A stretch of 46,448 nucleotides of DNA from NCBI GenBank assembly GCA_004138175.2, contig RYFE02000038.1:1-46448 (forward strand), in the 5' to 3' direction. A program made the translations under genes and the position numbers. Shown here one piece after another: positions 1 through 6,901 of this stretch. A model generated the notes under the pieces. It did no database searches. It worked only from the letters and a program-made list of their open reading frames with translations, and was not told where the DNA came from. How positions within the stretch are numbered: the first letter of the stretch is position 1; every line of letters starts with the position of its first letter. This stretch comes from Chloroflexales bacterium ZM16-3. GTDB taxonomy: Bacteria; Chloroflexota; Chloroflexia; Chloroflexales; Chloroflexaceae.

Positions 1-51
1 CATGCGGGTTAGTTGGTCGTCTTCTACGATGAGGATGCGCTGTTGATTCAC
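1..51 (-). CDS. Response regulator receiver domain, N-terminus only (runs off window edge)
   Basis: The first 17 codons of a minus-strand gene are visible, starting at a GTG at 49-51 and running out of the window. They read V-N-Q-Q-R-I-L-I-V-E-D-D-Q-L-T-R-M, the typical first beta strand of a CheY-like receiver with the acidic pair (E-D-D) that binds magnesium. A GGAACAGG stretch lies just upstream of the GTG and could serve as ribosome binding site. The output domain cannot be seen. The call rests on the strand-1 motif alone, which is characteristic but short. Confidence 0.6.
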   Translation of the reverse strand, partial: MNQQRILIVEDDQLTRM

Positions 52-259
52 GACCTGTTCCTATGGGTTGCATCTGGTAATTGATTGCGAAATCCGCAAC
101 CACATCGACACTGCTACTACATTATGTAGTTGACTGCAAGAATAGACTCCGTGTGTAACCATGTATTACCAGCCCCGCGCTATTCATAATGATGTGATGG
201 GGTGATGCTTGCTCTACGGTGCTATGACTCTGACTGGCGCAGCGACGGGCTGATCGCGC

Positions 260-573
260 ATGAGATCTGCGTATTTCTGCTTGATGTATCTGCTGCTGCT
301 GGCGGCTATAGTCTGCCAGCAGCCTTTTGTCCGCCGCCCCTGGGCTGTGCGAGGCGATGATGATTGGGGCACCGAGATTACCTATGAAGGCAATACCGCA
401 GAAGTAACCCTGTGAAGTGTTCTGTCATTCTGAGCGCAGCGAAGAATCCCGGCCGGGACGCTTCGCTGCGCTCAGCGTGACATGGGTGACAGGGTTACTT
501 CTGCGGTATTGCCTATGAAGGTATCATGTATGCACCGGGACGTAATATTGGTCTCACCGGGATCGGCACGTAA
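260..573 (+). pseudogene. Small ORF interrupted by a MITE
   Basis: An ATG at 260 opens a frame with a hydrophobic, signal-like N-terminus (residues 8-18 rich in Leu, Ala, Ile) and runs to a TGA at 413-415 inside the 123-bp element. Removing the element and one 8-bp target duplicate (390-520) restores a frame that continues from GGT (389+521-522) through I-M-Y-A-P-G-R-N-I-G-L-T-G-I-G-T to a TAA at 571-573, about 60 codons in all. The 131-bp insertion is not a multiple of three, so it shifts the frame. No family is recognised and no clear ribosome binding site precedes the ATG, so the ORF may already have been a relic before insertion. Confidence 0.35.
390..512. mobile_element. MITE-like element, copy 1 (123 bp) with 8-bp target duplication
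   Basis: The element begins GCAATACCGCAGAAGTAACC and ends with its reverse complement, giving terminal inverted repeats of about 23 bp. The centre is an imperfect palindrome (CATTCTGAGCGCAGCGAAG ... CTTCGCTGCGCTCAGCGTG around CCCGGCCGGG). It is flanked by perfect 8-bp direct repeats CTATGAAG (382-389 and 513-520), the mark of transposase-mediated insertion. No protein is encoded, so any transposase must act in trans. Its sequence is the exact reverse complement of 5679-5801. Confidence 0.88.
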
Positions 574-598
574 TCCCATCTGTATCCGTTTACTGTAA

Positions 599-766
599 TG
601 TAGAGCCTTCCCGCTTGTACCTCAACCGCCCCTGGGCGATCCTCTGCCTGCGTGGGATGACGAGCAGTTGCAATTCCTCGCCGTCGCCGGGTCGATCCTC
701 GTGGCCTCGCTCGATTCCGAGATAGTGCTTACAAGTATTGCCCATCTAAGGACCGGCTCACGTTAA
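599..766 (+). pseudogene. Relic of a GAF domain (C-terminal end)
   Basis: The frame is open from 599 to a TAA at 764-766 with no plausible start. It encodes a stretch (A-W-D-D-E-Q-L-Q-F-L-A-V-A-G-S-I-L-V-A-S-L-D-S-E) that resembles the last helix of GAF domains, where an acidic run precedes a Leu/Ala helix. Just before it, the neighbouring frame reads L-Y-L-N-R-P, like the beta strand that normally precedes this helix, so a frameshift near 630 is likely. I read this as a decayed sensor-kinase fragment. The match is by pattern only. Confidence 0.35.
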
Positions 767-975
767 ACCCGCTTCACGAGCGTTCCTGTGCGCACGACTG
801 GTAGCGGGTGCGGCACTTCCAAGATGGGTAGCGGCTGCACCACCATCGCATCGCGAAAGCTGCCCTGCGATTCCTGGATCACGCCCACCGGAGTCAAGGA
901 TCGCAGGGTGCGCCCAACCAGGCGCTGATGGGTGTCGATCTCATCGATCACGAGTTCAATCTCTTTCCTGGGCAA
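763..975 (-). CDS. Hypothetical small ORF of unknown function
   Basis: This is a 70-codon minus-strand frame. The annotated start is a TTG (973-975); a GTG seven codons later (952-954) is better placed behind an AGGAAAGAG purine stretch. Codon use is rich in G/C at third positions (GTG, ATC, CTG, CGC), like the real genes around it, which argues for past or present coding. The product is mostly beta-prone (Val, Leu, Pro) with no motif I recognise. Because the segment also holds other relics, it may be the 3' fragment of a lost gene. Confidence 0.3.
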   Translation of the reverse strand: MPRKEIELVIDEIDTHQRLVGRTLRSLTPVGVIQESQGSFRDAMVVQPLPILEVPHPLPVVRTGTLVKRV

Positions 976-1340
976 TCACCTGCGTGATGGCGTCGGCGGG
1001 GCGCGTTGCGCCGGGCATCGTCATGCGCCGACGCCGGAACCGCCCGCCTACGCAGGTGGCTGGCCGCTGTCCCCTGTGACGCGGCTTCAGCCACCAGCGA
1101 TGTTGCACCTCCTAGGACTGTCACTCTGGCAGAGGACGTAACTTTCTGATAGAATTGAGAGTTAGAAATAGGTGGTAGCCCTGCTATGCTCAAACCAACC
1201 ACGAGTCCTCGTTCAGATGATAGTGGAGTATTTATAATCTGGGACGCGCCCTGCTGCGCTCGTCATGTGTGAGCGCGGCACCCCGATGGCATCCGAGACG
1301 CGGTGATCGAGAGTCTGAAGGGGACATAAGGAGTAGTTGT
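976..1340. other. Non-coding stretch upstream of the first response regulator
   Basis: I see no supported gene in these 365 bases; the short frames here are low-complexity Arg/Ala/Pro reading. A TATAAT at 1233-1238 lies about 100 bases before the ATG at 1341 and may be the -10 box for the regulator/kinase genes, but no good -35 box is present at 16-18 bases upstream. Confidence 0.35.
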
Positions 1341-2021
1341 ATGCATATTCTGGTAGCCGACGACGATATCCCGAGTGTCAAGCTAACGTCGTTTGTGCTT
1401 GAAGAAGCGGGATACCGCGTGGTGAAAGCCTATGACGCCCAGAGCATCCTCCAGGCTGTCGAGCAGAACAATCCGGATTTGATCTTGCTCGATGTGATGA
1501 TGCCGAAGTCGAGCGGCTTCGACATCTGCCGCCAGATCCGCCGCAACTCCGATGTGCCGATTATCTTCCTGTCGGGCCGCTCTCAGCTCCAGGATCGGGT
1601 CATGGGCCTCCAGATCGGCGGCGATGACTATCTGGTGAAGCCCTATGAGCCATCTGAGTTGCTTGCCCGCGTCGAGGCGGTGCTGCGCCGGCGCAACAGC
1701 GACATGCTCAATCCCTCGTCGCGGCTGAGCCAGGGCGACCTGACGCTCGACCCGGTGGAGCACAAGGTGCTCTTCTCCGATAACCGGGCCGTTGAGCTGA
1801 CTCCGCTTGAGTTTCGGCTGCTCTACTACCTCATGAAAAACTCAGGCCGCATTCTCAACATCAGCCAGATCCTCAGTAAGGTCTGGGGCTATGACTACGA
1901 GGGCGAGAGCAACCTCGTGGCGGTCTACATCCGCCGTCTGCGTACGAAGGTGGAGAAAGATCCAGAGCACCCGCGGCACGTGATCACCGTGCGCAACCTG
2001 GGGTATAAGTTTGAGGCATGA
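1341..2021 (+). CDS. OmpR/PhoB-family response regulator
   Basis: The 226-residue protein has an N-terminal receiver (residues 1-115) with the acidic pocket D7-D8-D9, phospho-acceptor D51 (L-L-D-V-M-M-P) and the conserved K near residue 102 (V-K-P-Y). A winged-helix DNA-binding domain of the OmpR type fills residues 130-226 (E-L-T-P-L-E-F-R-L-L, then V-R-N-L-G-Y-K-F near the end). ATG 1341 is chosen because AAGGAG lies seven bases upstream; an earlier in-frame start at 1269 adds residues unrelated to a receiver. The kinase at 2204 on the same strand is the likely partner. The target genes are unknown. Confidence 0.9.
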   Translation: MHILVADDDIPSVKLTSFVLEEAGYRVVKAYDAQSILQAVEQNNPDLILLDVMMPKSSGFDICRQIRRNSDVPIIFLSGRSQLQDRVMGLQIGGDDYLVKPYEPSELLARVEAVLRRRNSDMLNPSSRLSQGDLTLDPVEHKVLFSDNRAVELTPLEFRLLYYLMKNSGRILNISQILSKVWGYDYEGESNLVAVYIRRLRTKVEKDPEHPRHVITVRNLGYKFEA

Positions 2022-2203
2022 TACGTCGCCCGGAGAGCGCTATTGGGTGAGCACCGCCAAACCCCAGCGCACGGTCGACGGCTGGCGCAAGATGCGCCCG
2101 ATATTAACGTACACCTACCGCGCTGGATCATGGGTCATCCCTGCATCACGCCCCCGGCACCATATCGCCAAGAACACAAGCGGTAGCATGGAGAACGCTG
2201 GTC

Positions 2204-4387
2204 ATGGCTGCGACCGATACGCTTCTTGCGCGGGCTGAGCCCTGGCTGCGCGCAAATATCCGCGACGGTTTGCGCGTGGTGCTGCCGCTCCCCATCCTCG
2301 CGTTGTCGTGGTGGTTTGTGCGGCTGCCGGTCGACCGCATCTCAGCCATCGGGCTGATTATTTACGCGGCATTCAATCTGTTTTTGCTGGTGGCCCTGCG
2401 CTACACGCAGGACGCTCAACACGAGCGACAGGCCACCGCACTGCTCCTGGCATCCGCACTGGGTGATATCGCCCTCGCCATCTGGCTGCTCTTCTCGGTC
2501 GGCCCCTTCACCCTGAGCATCTTCCCGATCTATACGGTGCTGGGGATGAAGGCCATCCACTATCGTCGCCGGTTCCTGCCGGTGATCCTGGCCCCGGCTA
2601 TGCTCGGGCCGCTCTACCTCTCGGCGAGCTATCGTATGGGCCGCGGGGTCGATAGCCTCTCCACTGAGCAGACCCTCGCCTACTGGGGGCTGGTTGGCGG
2701 AAGCTGCCTCTTCATCGGCCTCCTACTCGCCCTCGGCGAGCGCCGCCTGCGCCAGACACGCCAACTGACCAACCAGATAGCCCAGCTGCGCGCCGAGCAC
2801 GATTCGCGGGTGGCCGAGCTAGAGAGCATCAACACCGACCTGCGCGTGCGCATCCGCCGCCAGCAGTCACTTGAGGAGAGCCTGCGGGCGATCACCGGAT
2901 CGCTGAGCCTTAACGATGTGCTCAGCCAGATCCTCGACAGCATGATGCAGATGCTCGGCACGCCTCGCGTGAGCGCTGCCGGGCTGACCCTGGTTAGCGG
3001 GGCGGGCTTCACCCACCGCACGATCGGCCTCGACGGTGTGGTGGCAAGCTGCTGGGCCGAGCCGCTGGCCCAACGTGTGGTGAGCACGCGTGGCCCGGTG
3101 GTGGTGGGCGATGCGCTGCTTAACCGTGACTGGCGTGAGGTGCAGCGCTGTGGGGCGCTGTCGGCCCTCAGCGTGCCCTTGATCGACCCGGATGGGCAGG
3201 TGCTCGGTGCCCTGACGGTGGTGAGCACGCAGCGCCACGCCTTCACGCCAACCGAGGCCCGTCACCTGACATCGTTCAGCATCCAGGCCAGCGTGGCCAT
3301 CCATAACGCCGAGCTGCACACGCGCCTTGGTCGCCAGCAGGCGATGCTCCAGGCGGTGCTGCGCGATATTGGCGACGGCCTGATTGTAGTGGATGCGCAG
3401 GGCGCGATGGTGATGGCGAACCCGGTGGCCTACCAGTCGCTCCAGCAGAGCGACTCGCTCGACGGCGGTCTGCGCGACGCCCTCGACCAGATCACCCGCG
3501 AGCTGCGCGATGAGGGCACGCCGATGATCGAGCGCGAGCTTCAGTTTGGCGAGGAGGATCAGGAGCGCGCCTATCAGATCTTCGCCTCGCTCGTGCGAAC
3601 CGCCGACGATGACGAGAGCTATGTCGCGCTCATTCTGCGCGATATCACCGACCACAAGCAGCAGGAGCGCCAGCGCGTCGAGTTTATCTCGATGGTCTCA
3701 CACGAGTTGCGCAATCCGCTCAATACGCTCAATGGATTCCTGAAGGTTGTGCTCCAGGGCAAGGCCGGGCCGCTCAGCGAGCTCCAGCAGGAGTTCCTCG
3801 GCCTCGCCGATAGCCAGGCCGATGCCTTGAAGGGGCGGATCACCGAGCTGCTAGAGTTTAACCGCCTGGAGGCCGGGCGGCTGCGCCTCCAGCCACAGTG
3901 GGCGAACCTGACCGACCTGCTACTCAATGCGAGTGCGCGCTTTCAGATCCAGGCCGAGCAGTTTGAGCTCACGGTGGACGCCGATATCCCCGACAATATC
4001 CCCGAGCTACTGATAGACAGCGAGCGCATCGGCCAGGTGGTGACGAACCTGATCGAGAATGCGATGAAGGCCACCCCGGCAGGGGGGCACATTCGGCTGA
4101 GCGCGCAGATTCACGAGCACAAGGTGCAGGTGCAGATTTCCGACACGGGCGTCGGCATCGCCCCAGATCAGCGCGAGAAGATCTTTAGCCGCTTCTATCG
4201 GCTTGAGAATAAGTCATCGAAGCACGGCGTTCACCTTGGGCTGGGCCTTTCGATCTGCCAGCAGATTGTCGAAGGGCATAACGGGCAGATCTGGGTTGAC
4301 AGTGAGCTCGGCAAGGGTAGCCGCTTTAACTTTACGATCCCAATGGTGCGACGTGAGCAGCTGATTAGCGAGCCGGTTGCGCCCTAG
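2204..4387 (+). CDS. Membrane sensor histidine kinase (5-6 TM, GAF, PAS, HisKA, HATPase)
   Basis: The 727-residue protein starts with about 190 residues holding five or six hydrophobic segments, then a coiled coil (195-225), a GAF domain (about 225-370), a PAS-like domain (about 375-485), a HisKA dimerisation domain with phospho-acceptor H500 (S-H-E-L-R-N-P-L) and a HATPase_c domain with N box (N-L-I-E-N-A-M-K), G1 (D-T-G-V-G-I) and G2 (G-L-G-L-S-I). It lies 182 bases after the OmpR-type regulator on the same strand and is presumably its kinase. The ligand of the membrane/GAF/PAS input cannot be deduced. The 182-base gap holds no gene I can support. Confidence 0.88.
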   Translation: MAATDTLLARAEPWLRANIRDGLRVVLPLPILALSWWFVRLPVDRISAIGLIIYAAFNLFLLVALRYTQDAQHERQATALLLASALGDIALAIWLLFSVGPFTLSIFPIYTVLGMKAIHYRRRFLPVILAPAMLGPLYLSASYRMGRGVDSLSTEQTLAYWGLVGGSCLFIGLLLALGERRLRQTRQLTNQIAQLRAEHDSRVAELESINTDLRVRIRRQQSLEESLRAITGSLSLNDVLSQILDSMMQMLGTPRVSAAGLTLVSGAGFTHRTIGLDGVVASCWAEPLAQRVVSTRGPVVVGDALLNRDWREVQRCGALSALSVPLIDPDGQVLGALTVVSTQRHAFTPTEARHLTSFSIQASVAIHNAELHTRLGRQQAMLQAVLRDIGDGLIVVDAQGAMVMANPVAYQSLQQSDSLDGGLRDALDQITRELRDEGTPMIERELQFGEEDQERAYQIFASLVRTADDDESYVALILRDITDHKQQERQRVEFISMVSHELRNPLNTLNGFLKVVLQGKAGPLSELQQEFLGLADSQADALKGRITELLEFNRLEAGRLRLQPQWANLTDLLLNASARFQIQAEQFELTVDADIPDNIPELLIDSERIGQVVTNLIENAMKATPAGGHIRLSAQIHEHKVQVQISDTGVGIAPDQREKIFSRFYRLENKSSKHGVHLGLGLSICQQIVEGHNGQIWVDSELGKGSRFNFTIPMVRREQLISEPVAP

Positions 4388-4527
4388 TACGATTGCAGAC
4401 TGTAGATGATGCTCTGGCTATTGGGATGAGATCGGCGGTGCGGCGCACTCCCAACTGAGAACGAGAAGACCTGCGTTTATATGGCACGGGTGGCTGAGGA
4501 GCCCCCTTCCGAGAGTGAGGTTCGCGT

Positions 4528-5652
4528 GTGAATGTGGCTTTGATTGCACTCCCTTGCATTGGTAAGCTGTCGGTGCCTCCGCTGACGCTGGCATATATTG
4601 CGACCTTGCTGGAGCAGCGGCGTCATATTGTGCGGATCTATGATCTCGCGCTTGACCCGGAGGCACCCCTCAGCGCCGCCTTCCAGCCCCTGCGATCATT
4701 TCGCCCGCAGGTGCTGGTGGTTGCCGGCGAGCATCCCGAGATGCTCGCGGCGGCAGTGGACGCGCTACACGAAGATCAGCACCAGCATGTGCTGCCGGTG
4801 CTGATGAGCCGCAGCAGCCTGAATGCAAATCAGATCTGTAGCGGGGCGATCCAGTGGATCGATAGCCAGCGCGGCGGCCCGAAAGGCCCGGCTGATCCGT
4901 CTGTTGCGATCACGTTGATAGATGATCTGCCCTTCCCGGCCCGGCACCTGCTCTCGTTGGAGAGCTACGACTTACGAGCGGTCGGCGGCGAGCTCCAGAC
5001 GATCGTGCTGGTGGCCGGGCTCGACTCCTCCGAGAGCGAGAAGATCGTCCTGCGCTCGCCCACGCAGATCGTCGCCGAGCTGCGCAGCGTCTCGCACGAG
5101 TTCGGCCTGCGTCACTACCTCTTCCCCGATGTTTCGATCACCGCAGACCGGGCCTGGCTGGTGGAGTTGCTGACGCGGCTGTGCGATGCCGGGCTGAATA
5201 TTGGCTGGGAGGCGAGCGCCGACGCTGACCAGCTCGATGAGGCGCTCAGCGCGCATATGGCGCGGGCCGGCTGCGAGGCGATCACCCTGCACCTGCGGGC
5301 AGCTAGCGTGTTTGAGTCAGTCGATGTGCGCAGCCGGGTGCGCCAGGCGGTGACGACGGCGCGCGACCAGGGGGTGTTCGTGCGCGCCCACGTGCGCCTG
5401 GAGCCGCCTTACGAGTCGGTGCCGCACCTGGTGGATGTGGCCGCGACCTTTAACCTGGATGATGTGCGCTTCGATGTGGTACACGCCGGGGCGGTGGGCG
5501 AGGCGGGCGATGGCACCCAAGTGAAAAAGCTGGCCCGCCAGATGTATGATGCCGGGCGCAACCGTCAGCGCTTCATCAGCCGGTTTGGCCCGGCTCTGGG
5601 CAATCTGATCTGGAAGCTCAGCGGCCCGCGCGGGGCGTCTTCCGACACGTAG
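4528..5652 (+). CDS. Cobalamin-binding/radical-SAM-like protein lacking Fe-S cysteines
   Basis: The start is GTG 4528, with GAGG seven bases upstream; 374 residues. Residues 1-115 look like the Rossmann-type B12-binding domain of B12/radical SAM proteins (opening M-N-V-A-L-I-A-L-P, then P-P-L-T-L-A-Y-I-A-T-L-L-E). Residues 132-142 (D-D-L-P-F-P-A-R-H-L-L) are the linker typical of that class. Residues 175-340 follow the radical SAM barrel pattern (R-S-P-T-Q-I-V-A-E-L-R, then Y-L-F-P-D, then M-A-R-A-G-C-E-A). Where the C-x3-C-x2-C cluster should be, about residues 163-172, the sequence is A-G-L-D-S-S-E-S-E-K with no cysteine. The DxHxxG cobalamin motif is also not evident. It is probably a non-catalytic paralogue, or acts by another chemistry. 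It follows the kinase by 140 bases and may belong to that signalling unit. Confidence 0.72.
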   Translation: MNVALIALPCIGKLSVPPLTLAYIATLLEQRRHIVRIYDLALDPEAPLSAAFQPLRSFRPQVLVVAGEHPEMLAAAVDALHEDQHQHVLPVLMSRSSLNANQICSGAIQWIDSQRGGPKGPADPSVAITLIDDLPFPARHLLSLESYDLRAVGGELQTIVLVAGLDSSESEKIVLRSPTQIVAELRSVSHEFGLRHYLFPDVSITADRAWLVELLTRLCDAGLNIGWEASADADQLDEALSAHMARAGCEAITLHLRAASVFESVDVRSRVRQAVTTARDQGVFVRAHVRLEPPYESVPHLVDVAATFNLDDVRFDVVHAGAVGEAGDGTQVKKLARQMYDAGRNRQRFISRFGPALGNLIWKLSGPRGASSDT

Positions 5653-5678
5653 GGACGCAGCGCGCTAAACCTCTATCG

Positions 5679-5801
5679 GCAATACCGCAGAAGTAACCCT
5701 GTCACCCATGTCACGCTGAGCGCAGCGAAGCGTCCCGGCCGGGATTCTTCGCTGCGCTCAGAATGACAGAACACTTCACAGGGTTACTTCTGCGGTATTG
5801 C
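5679..5801. mobile_element. MITE-like element, copy 2 (123 bp) with 8-bp target duplication
   Basis: This copy is the exact reverse complement of copy 1 at 390-512 over all 123 bases. It is flanked by perfect direct repeats CTCTATCG (5671-5678 and 5802-5809), a different 8-mer from copy 1, so the two are independent insertions. It sits in the intergenic space after the cobalamin/radical-SAM-like gene. Identity across the full length implies recent mobility or recent gene conversion. Confidence 0.88.
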
Positions 5802-5813
5802 CTCTATCGTATA

Positions 5814-5852
5814 TTGCAGCAATGGGCCAGCTTCGCTGGCCCATTGCTGCAA
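5814..5852. terminator. Perfect 17-bp hairpin, CCAGC-family tip
   Basis: The arms TTGCAGCAATGGGCCAG (5814-5830) and its exact complement (5836-5852) flank a CTTCG loop. It lies between convergent genes (plus gene ending 5652, minus gene ending 5882) and could terminate both. No T-run follows on either strand, so intrinsic termination is uncertain. The central CCAGCTTCGCTGG is shared with other hairpins in the window. Confidence 0.6.
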
Positions 5853-5881
5853 CATACTGAGGATCTTTGGGAGAGCCCGCG

Positions 5882-6862
5882 CTATACGATGATGTTGCGC
5901 AGCGTGCCCAGGCCGGTGATCTCCAGCTCGACCTCATCGCCCCGCTCTAGCCACGGCCCATAGCCCGCCGTCAGCTCCAGCAGGCAGCCGGTGCCCACCG
6001 TGCCGCTGCCCAGAACGTCGCCGGGGTAGAGGGTGACGTCGCGGCTGGCGTGGGCAATTATGTCGGCGAAGCGGTAGTACATGCTGGCGGCGTTGCCCCG
6101 CGAGCGCTCGACGCCGTTGACCCTGGCGACCATCGTCAGGCTCAGGCGTCCGTCGTCGTCGGCGTAGATCTCTAGCTCGTCGGGGGTGACGAGCCAGGGG
6201 CCGAGCGAGGTGGCGAAGTCCTTGCCCTTGGCCGGGCCGAGGCCGATCCGCATCTCCTGGCCCTGGATGTCGCGGGCGCTCCAGTCATTCATAATTGTGT
6301 AGCCGGCGATGTAGAGCTCGGCGTCGTCGGGGTGGATGTTGCGACCCTGGCGACCGATCACGCAGGCCAGCTCCAGTTCGTAGTCGAGGGCCTCGGTCTG
6401 CGGCATGGGGATGTCGTCGTCGGGGCCGTAGATCGCGCCGTGGTTGGAAAAGTAGAAGGTGGGGATGCGGTACCACTCCTCGGGCACCTTCTGGCCGCGC
6501 TGAGCGCGGGCGGTGGCCACGTGCTGCTCGAAGACGAAGAAGTCGCGCAGGCTGCTCGGGCGAGGCAGCGGGGCCTGTAGGCGCACCTGGGCCAGGGGGA
6601 GGAGCATGGCCTCGCCACCGATCTGGAGGCCGCCAGCTATCTCGCCGTCGGCGATCTGGGCGACTGATGCGACGATGTCGGCGGCGGTATCTAGGTTGAC
6701 CTCATCCTGGTCGCCGCGCAGGAGGCTGACCATGTCCCAGCGCAGGTGCTCGGCGTCCTCAATGACGAGGGCGGCGGCGGAGGCCAGGTCGACGACGGCG
6801 TCGCCGAGGAGCGCACCCGCGCGCGCGGGGCCGTCGGGCGGGGTGAAGGTGACGAGACGCAT
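5882..6862 (-). CDS. Fumarylacetoacetate hydrolase (FAH) family protein
   Basis: This 326-residue protein has the FAH-family fold from about residue 100 on. Visible marks are L-D-Y-E-L-E-L-A (the acidic metal ligands E-x-E), N-D-W-S-A-R-D (active-site loop), K-G-K-D-F-A-T-S-L-G-P-W, and P-G-D-V-L-G-S-G-T-V-G-T-G. Family members cleave C-C bonds in acylpyruvates, fumarylacetoacetate or related 2-oxo compounds with Mg2+ or Ca2+; the exact substrate cannot be told from sequence. AAGGAG five to six bases before ATG 6862 supports the start. It is followed downstream by the convergent hairpin at 5814-5852. Confidence 0.85.
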   Translation of the reverse strand: MRLVTFTPPDGPARAGALLGDAVVDLASAAALVIEDAEHLRWDMVSLLRGDQDEVNLDTAADIVASVAQIADGEIAGGLQIGGEAMLLPLAQVRLQAPLPRPSSLRDFFVFEQHVATARAQRGQKVPEEWYRIPTFYFSNHGAIYGPDDDIPMPQTEALDYELELACVIGRQGRNIHPDDAELYIAGYTIMNDWSARDIQGQEMRIGLGPAKGKDFATSLGPWLVTPDELEIYADDDGRLSLTMVARVNGVERSRGNAASMYYRFADIIAHASRDVTLYPGDVLGSGTVGTGCLLELTAGYGPWLERGDEVELEITGLGTLRNIIV

Positions 6863-6901
6863 GGGAACTCCTTGCTGAATGTTGAGTGTTGAATTGCTGC
6901 G

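Noticed and set aside
4388-4527. Extra small gene between the kinase and the cobalamin/radical-SAM-like gene
   Set aside because: Only short antisense frames without ribosome binding sites.
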